NCBI GenBank assembly: GCA_025594325.1
Contig: JANHCV010000008.1
Span: 1,550,001-1,614,000 of the forward strand
DNA: 64,000 nucleotides
Direction of reading: 5' to 3'
Source of the DNA: Blastocladiella emersonii ATCC 22665
Lineage: Eukaryota; Blastocladiomycota; Blastocladiomycetes; Blastocladiales; Blastocladiaceae
A program made the position numbers and the translations under genes. This document shows positions 29,300-40,261 of the stretch, one piece after another (position 1 is the stretch's first letter; each line of letters starts with the position of its first letter). Under the pieces are notes generated by a model. That model was not told the DNA's origin. It saw nothing but the letters and a program-made list of their open reading frames with translations, and ran no database searches.

Positions 29300-30828
29300 T
29301 CACGCCGTCGCCGCTCCGACAAACACAACCCCGACCCCTGCCCCAACGACAAGCCCGAGCTGCGTCGCGAGCGTCATAACCCGGCCAACCACGACGCGAT
29401 CCTCGGGCAAGATCGTCCGCCCGTTGATCGTCACGTTATTCGCGCACTTGGCCGCGAGCGAGGCAACCATCCCCGAAGTGGCCGCAAGCACGGCGACGAG
29501 CAAAAGGACCGTGGCGGGCGGCGCGCCGGTCCATCTCGGAACGATCGAGCTCTTGCAATCGGGCGCGATGAGCGGGAGCGCGAGGAACAGCGGCACGAAA
29601 GCAACCCGGGCGAGCGACACTGCGACCCGGGCGCGTGCGTGGTACTTGGATCCATCATCAGCGATCACGGGCGCGATGCAAGCGAGAAGCGCCGCAAGCG
29701 CGCGGCCCAGGACGTCGCCGAGGTTGAACACGAGGAACACGGCAGCGGTGAAGACCGGCTGCGAGATGAGCGTGTCCGACGTGGACCGCAGCAGCGACGC
29801 GAAGCCGGGGAACAGCGCGAGCGTGACCGCCACGTTCGCGACCACGGTCAACGCGTACGGCATGATGGCGCGAAGCAGGGCGTTACGGCGGGCGGCAGGG
29901 TCGATTTCGAGGACCATGCGGTCGACGGCGTTGGGACCCTTGATCAGGGAAAGGTAATGGGCAAGGTCCGCGTGCATGAGCAGCGGCGAAGTTTCGTCGT
30001 TGACTTCGGCTTCGTCCGTGGGTCCGTCGAGACTGCCGAGTGACTTGAAGATGATGGGCGAGTAGAGCAAGCGGCATACAAGGACGACGAGTAGAGCCGA
30101 GAAAAAGAACAAGCTGGCAGCAAGCTTGGGCTCGACGCGGGCGAGCTGGAGCGCGAGCTGGACCAGGCAGACGACGACGCCCGAACCGGCCTGGCCGACG
30201 AGGAGCTAGCGGAACGCGGGCGAGTGAGCTTCGCGTCGGGCGCGCAGTGACACAAAGGAGACGGCACCATGTTTGTGTAGGCCGTGCCCCTGACGCGGCT
30301 CGCCAGCGCAAACAGGTCGTTCTGGACGAACACACTCGCGCCGCCGCAAACTGCAACTGCGACGAGAACCACGCCAAACACGAGTACCGGGCTGTCGCCG
30401 CCCAGGAGCCCGGCCGCAATGGTGTGCAGGAGCACGAACACGGCCGCGATGACAGCGAAAGAGCGCAGAGCGAGTTGGCGACTGGCTTGCGCGACGGCGG
30501 GCGCGAGCGAAACAACGGTGGCGACGAGGCTGACGACCAGGAAAGTCAAGGCGAACCAGGTCTCGAACGAGTTGACGAAACGCGAGCCGTCGAGTTTGGC
30601 GCGAAAGAAGGTGGGGGCCGAAACAAGAGCGTGCCACGGGAGCATCGTGCCGATGCCCTGCAGCAGGAAGACGACGGATAGAGCGGCCGTAGCGGAGGGT
30701 GCGGTCGGCACGCGTCGGCGGGTAGGCGGCGCGCGGTCGTGCGGGTGCCGCTCAGCGGCGACACTCGATCTCGAGGACGCGCCGGCGGTCGGTGCATTGG
30801 TTGCATGTGGTGGAAACGAGTTCTTCAT
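29300..30828 (-). CDS. Equilibrative nucleoside transporter (ENT/SLC29 family)
   Basis: Exons 30828-30268 and 30205-29300 with a 62-nt intron (donor GTGCCG, acceptor CTAG) give 489 residues, usual for ENTs. About eleven hydrophobic helices are visible. These include AALSVVFLLQGIGTMLPWHAL (the conserved first helix with its Leu-Pro-Trp), LRSFAVIAAVFVLLHTIAAG, GVVLVAVAVCGGASVFVQNDLF, then GQAGSGVVVCLV after the splice, a long cytosolic loop (SLDGPTDEAEVNDETSPLL), and C-terminal helices including FNLGDVLGRALAALL and VASLAAKCANNVTING. It transports nucleosides or nucleobases across the plasma or an internal membrane. I chose MKNSFPPH as start; an upstream ATG would add 41 arginine-rich residues. 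Confidence 0.85.
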
Positions 30829-30948
30829 GGCTGGCTCACGGGTCAGCCGGAGCCGAGAGCGGTCGCTGATCGGCGTTCTCAAGCCGAGCGACGTTCCGCC
30901 TTGCTGTCCACATCGTGGCCAAGTCCCCCTGTCGTGGTTTGCGTCGGT

Positions 30949-30969
30949 CACATGGTTTCTCGACGCGTC
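30949..30969 (-). promoter_or_regulatory. CACATG + GACGCGTC module upstream of ENT gene
   Basis: CACATG (30949-30954) and GACGCGTC (30962-30969), about 120-140 bp upstream of the ENT start. Confidence 0.45.
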
Positions 30970-31881
30970 GATTGTCGCATGTTTTCGAGCGGCCGTCCGA
31001 CGAAACAGCGGTTCGGGGTCGTCGTGGGCCGAGAATCCCCGCGAACATTGCCGTCAGCGTCAAACGCCACCCACCACCTGCACGCGGCGCGCATACGGTC
31101 CGAGTGCGCCGCGTGGTACGCGGGACGTCACCGAGTTCGATGGGAACGGACGCGTCGACGGCATACCGGACGACACGGGCCGAAGCGGGGTCCACGGCAG
31201 GATGAGCCGGTGGCAGCGCATGGCGCTCGCCGTCCAAGCAAGCTGCCGGGCAGCAGCTGCCCGCGAAGGAGGGCGCGAAGAGTCGCGAAACGCGGAGCGA
31301 CGACGCTTCTGCGCCCAGTCCCGGCGGAGCAGAAGCCAGACCATGGGCAAGGACGGGGCTCGCGATGGGCTGGGTCGGGGTCGAGGGTCCAGCATTAGTC
31401 GCAGCAGCCTTGCCGACGTCCAACGCCCGCCGTCCGCGCGGCGGAGCTGGGGCCGGGGCCGGGGCCGAAACGGAAGAAGGCATGAAAGCAAGAAGTAGTC
31501 ACGTTGCAGCAAGTCGATCTACTCCATTCGATGCATGAGCGCGAGGGATTGGGTTGAGGGAGAGTGGGGGTGCAGCCGCCGCCGTTGACGCGAAGCGCGA
31601 CGCGACGCGGCGGCCACGCGCCAGCAGTACGAACCAACCCCCTGGCGCCATGAGCATGGCGGTCGTTCAGTTGTGCGCAGCGAAGGCGAATGCGACGGCG
31701 TGAGTGGTCGGCGGCGAGCCCGCGCTGGACCATGCCGCCGCCGCCGTAGTCGGTGGCCATGACCAGCTCGCGGCCGCGCGCGACCCCTCTCACTCGACGC
31801 GTTGGCCCTCCTCCTCCCCTCTCAAACAAATCACCGCGTTGCAAACAAACCGAATCCTATCCACGACTACTCGACCATAAC
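30970..31881. other. Intergenic, possible small minus-strand gene not resolved
   Basis: A 215-codon minus frame (30836-31483) and a piece reading MATDYGGGGMVQRG near 31760 exist, but composition is R/P/A-rich and no domain or consistent splicing is evident. GACGCGTC also occurs near 31150. Confidence 0.3.
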
Positions 31882-33868
31882 CTACACCGTCCCCGCCGCC
31901 TTGCGCACCACCTCGGCCGCGGCGCCCGCGACCTTGGCAACCGCGTTCACGCGCCGCAGCACATCACTGAACCGCGCGCGCTCCGCGTCGGTCCCGTCAT
32001 TCGTCAGCACCATCTTGGCAAGCTCGATCTCGCCGTCGGCCCACTCGAGGTCCGCATCCACCATCTCCGCGACCGCACGGACCACCTTCGCGCCAATCAC
32101 CGTCCCGGGCTCGCGCGCGAGCTCGTCGACACGCTGGCGGTGCATACCGAGCGCGGCCGCGTTGGTCTTGAGCTCGGCGTTCGCACTCGAGAGCGTGCCC
32201 GCGAGGGCGGCGACGCTGGCCTCGTCGTCCTGCGAAACCGCGGCGCGCGCGGTACGCACCCGCGCAAGGATCCGGGCGCGCGAGGAGTGCAGCTCGGCGA
32301 GGCGGCGGAGCGGGGTGTCGCGTCTGACGAGCGTGCAGTCGAGCGACCCCAAAACGCGGATGAGGAAGGTCAAGAGGACGACGACCGACGCAACGGCGAG
32401 GGGTTTCTGCAGCTTGCGCAGCGGCGACAGCGAGTACATGACGGCGACGTTGGTCCAGTGTTCGGGGAGGACGGTGCGCGCGCGGAGGTGGACCGTCGGG
32501 CGGCCGGTCGTGTCGAGGTAGTAGTAGGTGACGCCCGAGGTGTCGATGGCGAGCGGGGTGCCCGCGGCGTTCGGGGACGTGTGCTCCACGGAGATCTCGG
32601 CGGCGCCCTCGGGCAGGACCAGTTTCACGTGCAGGTCGTCAATGGCGACGCCCGGGATCCCGTCGACGAGCGGGACGGTCAGGCGGTACTGCGAGGCGCC
32701 GACTTGCGCCAAAAACGCGGCGCCGTCGACGGCGTACCCGTGGAACCAGTTGTACACCCACCCGCCGACGAGCGGGTACCGCGGCTGGATCTCGAGCACC
32801 TTGCGGTTGCCCTGGCTCGCCAACCGCGACGTCGACACGTTCCCGATCTCGTCGCGGAAATACACCTCGCTCGCCGATTTGGGCAGCGGGACGGGGAGCG
32901 ACATGACGGCGTTGATCTTGTGGAGCTGGGTCGCGTACGCCTGCATGTGGTCGAGGCGCGAAAAGTGGCCTTTCAGAGAAGCGCCGTTGTGGGCGAGGTG
33001 CACGTGCTCCTCGACTTCGAGGGACGACCCGAAGTTGCGCACCCACACGTCCCGGCGCCACGAGCGCGCGACCAGGCCGACCTTGGGCGCGTCAAAGTGC
33101 ACGCGCAGAGGGTGGTTGGCGGCGGAAGAGCCGGGGAGCGGGCCGTAGGTGATGGTGGAACCGCGGAGGGTCACGGGGGACACGGTCTGCGAGTACGACT
33201 CGGGCGCGGCGGACGTCGGCAGTCTAGGGGTGAGGGGAGTGAGCGGAGGACCGAGTAGTAGAAAAAAAAGAAAGGGTCACGCACCGGACCTCGACCTTGA
33301 GCGTCTCCGTGTCGTAGGGCGACGCGAGAGCAAGCTGACCGTCGAAGAGGAGGCGCTGGCGGTCGCCCTGGGCGAGGGCGCGCGGGAGCGGGGCCGTGTC
33401 GTCGAGGAAGGCCGAGTCGATGCGCACGATCGCCGCGTCGCCCTTGCCGAGCGGCGCGGGCAGGGCGAAGGTGAAGTGGGTCGTGGCGCCACTGTCACGA
33501 CGAGTCAGCAGTGCGAGCAGATCGACGCAGAGTGTGGGAACGTACCCAGTCATAGACTTGCTCACAAGCTTGAGCACCTCGCCGCCCTTCTTCTCCGACC
33601 CGCCGCCCAGCACCTCGTGGGTGACGGCGAGATGCGTGAGGCGGGGCGCGCGGTCGCGCGGGATCTCGACCGTGTACGTGTCCTCGGGCGTGTCGTCGAG
33701 GTTGCGGATCGCAGCCGTGGCGGCCTCGCGCACGATCCGCGAGCCCTGCGACGACAGGTCGACGGTGCGGACCACGGTGGTGTGCACGAGCTTGGCGTCG
33801 GCGGCAGTGGCGGCGAGCAGCAGGGCGGCGGCGGAGGCCAGCAGCACCAGGAGGCTGCGCCGGTGCAT
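31882..33868 (-). CDS. OST1: Ribophorin I / OST1, oligosaccharyltransferase subunit
   Basis: Exons 33868-33285 and 33223-31882 with a 61-nt intron (GTGCGT...CTAG; phase checked) give 641 residues. It has an N-terminal signal peptide (RRSLLVLLASAAALLLAATA, cleavage near ADA-KLV), a large luminal region with family blocks (VVRTVDLSSQGSRI, VHLAHNGASLKGHFSRLD, LPLVDGIPGVAIDDLHVKLVLPEG), one membrane segment (PLAVASVVVLLTFLIRVLGSL), and a cytosolic helical tail. The protein is a core subunit of the ER complex that transfers glycan to Asn-X-Ser/Thr sites on nascent proteins. Longer than yeast Ost1, close to animal ribophorin I. No frame breaks. Confidence 0.92.
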
Positions 33869-35088
33869 GGTGCCTGTGCGATTCGTGGTGGCGGTGTGTG
33901 CCTCTCACTGAAAGGGAGAGCGGGCGAAGGGAAAAGCGGTGGCGAAGAAAGAGAGCGACGCGCCGTCGCCCACTCCCGCGTGCTCTGCCTGCCACGCCCA
34001 TCACCACGCGCCCTGTTCGCGAATACCCTTCCCCCGCACGCGAATACCACCCCACCGCGGCCGAATAGCGGCCCCAGGTCCCAGGACAAACGTGCGCCGG
34101 TGCATCCAGTGGCGGCGCCTCGCCAACGGGCGCGTCCCTGGAGGGCGGAGCCAGGCGGCCTGGACCACGGGGGCGGCCGGTCAGGCGTGATGGGCAGGGC
34201 AGCACGTTTTTTGTGAGTGGGGAGGGGGGTTCCCTCAGGGTGGAGGTGGAGCTGCGTCGCGCGATGGACGCCACGAAAACGTGTTCGCGGCCACTCACTC
34301 CGACCCCACACTGCAACGCTGCGCGCAGTCCGAACGGGAAGGCGAGAGAGAGAGAGAATTCGCACAGAACGTGCAGGATGGGCGCCGCCAGCGTGGGCCC
34401 GCGATTTAATAAAAATTTATTACGAGGGGAGGGCAACTACGCCGAGGGTGGCGGACCTAAATTTATTCGGCAGGGCAGGGCAAAGGGAGAGAGGGCAAGC
34501 CGCGCCCCTTTGACGGCGACCACAGAAGAACGTGTCTGGGCCGGCGCGCACTCGGCTCCCCCGCACTCGCCCGCTCTCCTCTCCTCCCTCCCCTCCCTTG
34601 GCGGACTCGGATACCCGCACCCGGCACCTACTGCAACGTATTGCTACGCATCACCGCCTCTCGCTCCGTCGTCGGCCGCCCTGCCGCCGCCCGCCCCGCT
34701 CTGCTGTCGTGCCCGCCCCTGAGCTCTCGCTGCGCGCGCGCGTTCGTGCCTGCCCATCAACACCAACTGCACCGCGAGCGGCCCTGCTGGCTCCATTCCG
34801 CACGCGCCCTGCCCGCGGTTCATCTCGCCGTGTGCCGCCAATTCGCGGCATCGCCAGCCCATCGGCGCGAAAACGTGCTGCCCGCCTCCTCGTCCCCATC
34901 GACGGACGGACGGGGTCTGATTGCCCGGCCTTCTACGCGGAACCTTCCACCGACGCCGACCCCGCCCTGCTCGCCCTCGGCGCGACGCGCCCCGCCTCGC
35001 TCTCCACGGTCTCGGTTGGTTGGGGGCGCCGCCACGCTCTCCCTCTCCCCCGCGCTCTTCGTCGTAACGCATCACCGACGTCGTCAAG
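33869..35088. other. Divergent promoter region of OST1 and cyclin
   Basis: 1.2 kb between the divergent OST1 and cyclin genes. It includes an AT-rich patch (about 34402-34464, TTTAATAAAAATTTATTA) and long pyrimidine tracts near 34580-34610 upstream of the cyclin. No gene recognised. Confidence 0.5.
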
Positions 35089-35942
35089 ATGAGCAGCACC
35101 ACCAGCGCCGCCGCCGCCGCCGCCGCCATGGACCGCATCGTGCTGCCCGAGTCGTACTACACGTGCGACACGAGCCATCTCATCCAGATGATTGGTGCGT
35201 CTCTGCCGCTCTCGCCACCGACGACCCACCACTAACTCGTTCCCCCAACTCAGCCGACATGCTCTGCACGCTCATGTCGCACAACGACCAGATCCCCGTG
35301 ACCCACACCAACCTGACGCGGTTCCACTCGCGCGCGGCCCCCGGCATCACCATCGCCGACTACCTGCGCCGCATCATCAAGTACGCGTCGGTCGAGCGCG
35401 CGTGCCTGCTCGCCATCCTCCTCTACATTGACCGCGTGTGCGAGCGCCACCGCTCCTTTACCATCTCGTCCCTGACCGTCCACCGCTTCATCATCGCCGC
35501 CGTCACCGTCTCGGCGAAAGCCATCTGCGACTCGTACTGCACCAACGCCCACTACGCCAAGGTTGGGGGGATCTCGACCCAGGAACTCAACACCCTCGAG
35601 CTCGAGTTCCTGTTCCTGATCGACTGGCAGGTCGCGTCGCCCGCGGCCGTGCTGCAGCAGTACTACGCCAACCTCGTCCGCCAGTACCCCGCCTACACCC
35701 GCAGCCTCACCCCCGCCGCCGCGCCGCCACCGGGGACCACCCCCGACACGTGCCCGCGCCGCGCTGCTGCCGCCGCGGTGGCTGCTGCCTCGGCTGCGAC
35801 TGCCGCCGCTGCGGCGGCATCCGCGGCGAGTGAACCCAACGCTGCCCCGTCGCCCGCGCCATCACCCGCACCACCATCCGCCGCCGCCGCCGCCTCCGAC
35901 TCGGTCGCGACGCGCCCGCCACTACCGCCACCAGCAGCAGTC

Positions 35943-35974
<32 letters not shown>

Positions 35975-36035
35975 AGTGGTGGATGCGGGAGTCGGGTCGC
36001 CACGAACACCGCTGCAGCAGCCGACGCCCGCGTGA
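35089..36035 (+). CDS. PHO80-like cyclin
   Basis: Exons 35089-35194 and 35254-36035 (59-nt intron, GTGCGT...CAG) give 295 residues. The cyclin box of the Pho80/Pcl/CYCU type is clear: IADMLCTLMSHND, FHSRAAPGITIADYLRRIIKYA, ACLLAILLYIDRVCER, LTVHRFIIAAVTVSAKAICDS, NAHYAKVGGISTQELNTLEL and FLFLIDWQVA. Cyclins of this type bind and activate Pho85/Cdk5-like kinases in phosphate signalling, morphogenesis or cell cycle. The N-terminus has an Ala run; the last ~110 residues are Ala/Pro/Ser low complexity encoded by GCN repeats. Confidence 0.93.
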
Positions 36036-36217
36036 GCCGCGCGCACCCAGCGACTTCTTTGACTACCCCCACCCACCCCGATTCTCTCTCTCTCGTGTTG
36101 TTCCCATCATCTCATTACAGTGTTACATATTGTACCCTCCTTCTCGGTCTCGCGTGGTGGTAGTCGCGCGGCAACGCGTCAGGTCGGCGACGGGAAGGAA
36201 GGCGCGCGCGGTAAGCG

Positions 36218-36223
36218 ACGCGT
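36218..36223 (+). promoter_or_regulatory. ACGCGT upstream of TMEM230-like gene
   Basis: A single ACGCGT 70-75 bp before the ATG at 36293. The hexamer alone is expected by chance at this GC content, so this is weak. Confidence 0.25.
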
Positions 36224-36292
36224 TCCGCTCATCAAAGCTGGCGCCGCTCACCGCTCTCTCTCTCTCCCCTAACGCCAACCGAATCACCAACC

Positions 36293-37077
36293 ATGAATCC
36301 AACCGCGACCGACTTGCCGCACACGACGCACCCGCACCCGGCGTCCCCGCTCAAGCAGGACCCGTCGCTCCCGCGCGCCGACTCGGGGACCACCCCGCCC
36401 CCGCCCCCGCCCCCGCCACCCACCGCTGACGCGCCGCCACACGCGCGGGAGCGCACCGCGACCGCCGAGTCTGCCTCGGGCCTCACGCGCCGCACGCCGT
36501 TCCCCACCGAGTCCCCCAAAGTTGACGCCGACAGTCTCGACGGGAGCTACGGCTCGACGGAGCCCAGCGACGACGACGACGCCGAGGTCGAGCCCGAGGA
36601 GCGCGAGGCCGCCGCGCTGCTCCGGTCCGGCGGGCCCGGCAAGCTGATGTCGGTGCGGCAGCGCGTCGCGCGCGTGGGCAAGGGCAAGCGGACGAAGCGC
36701 GCCGAGGGCGAGGATGCTGTGCCGAGTACGTTCCACGGGTTTGGGGAGGGGAGGGGAGAAGGGGGGACTGACGACCAAGTGTAGTCCCGTGGCGCGCGCT
36801 CGTCCTGACCGTGTTCCTGCTCGCGTTCGGCGCGCTCGCGACGTGGCATAGCGTCATGCTGTTTCTCGGGTACAGCTCGGCCAAGGTACGCGCTTCGCGG
36901 GAAGACGGTGTGGGCGAGGGCTGACATCCCGCCCAAAACTAGGACCCCGAGAAGTGGAAACCGCTCGCCGTGATGGGCTCGCTCGCGCTGATCCCGGGCA
37001 CCTACTACGGCGTGTATTTCGCGCTCGCTCTCGCGGGCGTGCCCGGGTGGGACTTGGCCGCGATCCCTGAGCTCTGA
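36293..37077 (+). CDS. TMEM230-like two-helix membrane protein
   Basis: Exons 36293-36725, 36785-36885 and 36943-37077 (introns 59 and 57 nt, donors GTACGT and GTACGC) join to 222 residues. The N-terminal ~140 residues are acidic, Pro/Ser-rich and disordered. The C-terminus has the family layout: IPWRALVLTVFLLAFGALAT (helix 1, with the IPW start typical of TMEM230), a loop, then LAVMGSLALIPGTYYGVYFALAL (helix 2, with P-G-x-Y-x-x-x-x-x) and GWDLAAIPEL, matching the YSYDDIP-type tail. Family members are vesicle/endosome membrane proteins. The long N-terminal extension is not usual. Confidence 0.8.
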
Positions 37078-37094
37078 ATATATCTCCCTGCGTG

Positions 37095-37130
37095 TGACGT
37101 CACAGCGACGCGTCTCGCGGGCCGCACGTG
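37095..37130 (+). promoter_or_regulatory. TGACGTCA + GACGCGTC + CACGTG cluster upstream of CNNM gene
   Basis: A perfect CRE palindrome (37095-37102), GACGCGTC (37107-37114) and CACGTG (37125-37130) within 36 bp, about 97-132 bp before the ATG at 37227. The most compact combination of these motifs in the window. Confidence 0.5.
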
Positions 37131-37226
37131 AGCCGGCCGGCCGATGTTCATCCCGTTCTCACCCGCTCCACAAGCAAGCGAGAGTGAGGTGCCACACTCT
37201 GTTCCCGCTCCCCGCAACGCAACGCT

Positions 37227-38996
37227 ATGAAGCAAATGAAGCTCGGCCTCGCGCCGCGCGCCGTTACCGCGCTGGGCCTCGCGCGCACCCTCGTCGTCGC
37301 GGCCGCCGCTGTCCCTGACGTCGCGACCTACTCGCCGCACGCCGCGAGCGGCGGCGGGCACGAGCCCGCGCTCTCGCGCGAGGCCTTCTGGCTGTACCTC
37401 GCGTCGATCCTGTTCCTCGTCCTCTTAGGGGGCTTGTTCGCGGGCCTGACGCTCGGCCTGCTGTCGCTCGACCTCATGTCGCTCGAGGTCCTCGAGCAGT
37501 CCGGGTCCGACCGCGAGCGCCACTACGCCCGCAAGATCAAGCCGATCCGCAAGCAGGGCCACTGGCTGCTCGTCACTTTACTCTTGTCGAATGTCGTCGT
37601 CAACGAGACCCTGCCCATCCTCACCGACAGCGTGTGGGCGGGCGGGTGGCCCGCCGTCGTCATCTCGTCGACGCTCATCGTGATCTTTGGGGAGGTGATC
37701 CCGCAGGCCGTCTGCTCGCGGTACGGGCTCGCGATCGGCGCCAACTGCGCGTGGTTCGTCCACGCCCTGATGCTGTGCATGTCGCCCATCGCGTGGCCCA
37801 TCGCAAAACTCCTCGACGCCGTCCTCGGCGAGACCGAGGGCAGCACGTACAAACGCGCTGAGCTCAAGGCGCTCGTCGCCCTGCACGAGTCGTCCGAGCA
37901 GCATTTCGGCCCGCTGTCCAACGACGAGGTCACCATCATCAAGGCGGTCCTCGACCTCCGCGACAAGACGGTCGCCTCCATCATGACCCCGCTCACGCAC
38001 GTCTACATGCTCAACTGGGACCAGGTCCTCGACCAGCACAAAATGGACGAGATCGCCGCCGCCGGCCACTCGCGCGTCCCCGTGTTTGCGGGCAACGACC
38101 CGCGCAACATTATTGGCATGCTGCTCGTCAAGAAACTCGTCACCTACGACCCGCACGACTGCCGCAAGGTGAAAGACTTTCTGCACGCCATCATGTCCGT
38201 CCCCGCCATCGACCCCGCCGCGGCCTGCTTCGATATCCTGAACCTGTTCCAGGAGGGCCGCTCGCACCTCGCCGTCATCGTCGACGACGACCCGCGGCTC
38301 ATCCAGGCCGCGAGTTTCGCCACCGTCGACCCGTACACCCGCCCCGTCCTCAACGTGCTCGGGATCATCACCCTCGAGGACGTCATTGAGGAGCTGATTG
38401 GGGAGGAGATCATTGACGAGACCGATATCTACGTCGACGTCCAGCGCCAGGACCTCGTCCGCCGCTTCAAGTCGCCCCGCGTTGGTCCCTCGGCGACGCC
38501 CCGCCTCGGACCCTCGCCCGCGTCCGTCATGCCCGGAAACCCGCCGCGTGGTGGGAGCCCCGCCGCGGCCCTGCGTCGGTCCCTCTCCACCATGTCCGCC
38601 CACGCCGAAACCTCGCCGCTGATCCACCCCGCCGCGGCCGCGGCCGCGGCCGCCGCCAACGGTGGCGCGCCCGTGAACCAGCGCCACGCGAGCTACGGCG
38701 GCGTCCCGCTATCTTCGTCCCCCGCCGCGAGCTCGACGGCCGCGCTCGGGTCCGCCGCCGCGCTCGGGTCCGCGCCGAGTCTGCACCCTGACGCGGCCGC
38801 CGGTGGGCCAGTGTACCAGGTCCGCCGCGGCCGCTCTGGGTCGACGACGCCGCTTCTCGGGCCCGGGGTCCCGCACGGGCAGCCAAACCCGCACCATCAC
38901 CATCATCATCGGAAGACGGGCGGCGGCGGCGGCGCGGATGGGTCGCCCGCGGCGGGGGCGGGGGCGGGGGCGGGGGCGGGGAAGCGGCGCGGGTGA
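37227..38996 (+). CDS. CNNM/Mam3-family membrane protein (DUF21 + CBS pair)
   Basis: A single exon of 589 residues. Short leader, then a DUF21 domain (about residues 50-215) with hydrophobic segments FWLYLASILFLVLLGGLFAG, LLVTLLLSNVVVNETLPIL, VVISSTLIVIFGEVIPQAVC and WFVHALMLCMSPIAW, including the conserved GEVIPQ. A CBS-domain pair follows (about 235-405): TVASIMTPLTHVYML, HSRVPVFAGNDPRNIIGMLL, LGIITLEDVIEELIGEEIIDETD. The C-terminal ~180 residues are low complexity with a His-rich run near the end. Relatives handle Mg/metal homeostasis at vacuolar or plasma membranes (yeast Mam3, animal CNNM). Very secure family call. Confidence 0.93.
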   Translation: MKQMKLGLAPRAVTALGLARTLVVAAAAVPDVATYSPHAASGGGHEPALSREAFWLYLASILFLVLLGGLFAGLTLGLLSLDLMSLEVLEQSGSDRERHYARKIKPIRKQGHWLLVTLLLSNVVVNETLPILTDSVWAGGWPAVVISSTLIVIFGEVIPQAVCSRYGLAIGANCAWFVHALMLCMSPIAWPIAKLLDAVLGETEGSTYKRAELKALVALHESSEQHFGPLSNDEVTIIKAVLDLRDKTVASIMTPLTHVYMLNWDQVLDQHKMDEIAAAGHSRVPVFAGNDPRNIIGMLLVKKLVTYDPHDCRKVKDFLHAIMSVPAIDPAAACFDILNLFQEGRSHLAVIVDDDPRLIQAASFATVDPYTRPVLNVLGIITLEDVIEELIGEEIIDETDIYVDVQRQDLVRRFKSPRVGPSATPRLGPSPASVMPGNPPRGGSPAAALRRSLSTMSAHAETSPLIHPAAAAAAAAANGGAPVNQRHASYGGVPLSSSPAASSTAALGSAAALGSAPSLHPDAAAGGPVYQVRRGRSGSTTPLLGPGVPHGQPNPHHHHHHRKTGGGGGADGSPAAGAGAGAGAGKRRG

Positions 38997-40261
38997 GTAG
39001 CGGAGGTGGTGCCCGCGGAGAGAGACTTGCACGAGTAGGATGCGAATGGATGCGTAGCAGCTTGTATTAAGACCTGGCTGGTGTGCGTTGGGAGGGGGGG
39101 GGAACCGTGATGGTGTGCGCGTGCGCGTCGGCGGTGCTGAGCGAGGGAGACACGACCGCGGTCCCCGCCCGCGTCCGAGCAGTCCTCCCGCCGCCGCGGA
39201 CTCCGTGATTGCCGTCCTCGCTGGGTCGCCGCACACCGGGCACAGGCACGGGCACCGCGGCGGATGGCGGATGCCGATCCAGCGACGTCGCGGTCGACGC
39301 GCCTGCATCGCGTGCTTCACGTCCAGCGGCGACGAAAGCAGCAGCGAAACCACGCGGGAGCGGACGCCGCGAGCGCGAACACGTCGTCCTGGCCGCTACG
39401 AGCGGAGCTGCGCGCGGGCCGCCAACCCCGAGCGCGGCGGCGTGCGAGACCAGCGTGCCCGCTCTCATTCGCACAAGGTCGTATGTGAGTGTCAGGTCTG
39501 CGTCGCGTCGTGGCGCAGCAGCGCGGCGTTCGGCGGAGGGTGAGAAGGCAGCGACACGACGCGCGGGCGGACCAGGCGATACTCATACATACGCTTTCCG
39601 CGGAGCCCGTATGAACATCCCCGCGACTGCGCGGCGTGGGCCGTAGATTCGGCGTGGCGGCGGCCGATGCCCGTCGAGGTACTCAGCGCTTGGCCGCCGC
39701 GGCGGCGGGGACGCGGCGGTCGCAATCGGGCGACGTCCGCCCTCGCCTTGCGGAGCTAGCAACGGACGCGCAAGGAATCGGCGTCGCGGACGTGTCGCGG
39801 TGAGGGTCGTGTGTGGGCGGCCCTGGTGATCGAGTGCAAGGAGGAAGAAGGGGACCGCGGCGCGGCCGCGCGCGCTCGCGGACGGCCGAACGCGAGTGCG
39901 AGCGCGCCAAGAATCAACGTCGCGATGATGGGTGCGGGCTGCCACTAAGGGTGCCTGTCGAGCGGGAGAAGCGGCAGTTTAGCCCGCCCCGTCGCACACG
40001 CGCACACGCTGAGCGACGCGACGCGACCGTACCTCGGAGCGCGCGGCCACGCGTTCCCCGCGTCTAAGCGGTGCGGCGGCCATGGACCCCGCGAGATCGC
40101 CGTCGTCTCCTAGTTGTTGCAGCGCTTCTCGCTCAGCACGGGATGGCAGCAATGACGGCTTCTCGGTCGAAGCGGGTGAGCCGCGTCCTTGCCAAGACCG
40201 CGTCAGTGGGCGCTGCAGCATCGAACGTACTGCATCGGTGTTTGGAATTGGGACGTCGCTC
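38997..40261. other. Intergenic, no gene recognised
   Basis: Many R/P/A-rich frames on both strands; none has a domain. Regarded as composition-driven. Confidence 0.45.

Noticed and set aside
30836-31483. 215-codon minus-strand frame between ENT and OST1
   Set aside because: R/P/A-rich, no domain, overlaps the ENT promoter module. Not enough support.
37578-38687. 369-codon minus-strand frame
   Set aside because: Antisense to the clearly identified CNNM/Mam3 gene.
39067-39945. Several frames over 100 codons on both strands
   Set aside because: All have arginine/alanine/proline shadow composition in high-GC DNA. No domain or splice logic.
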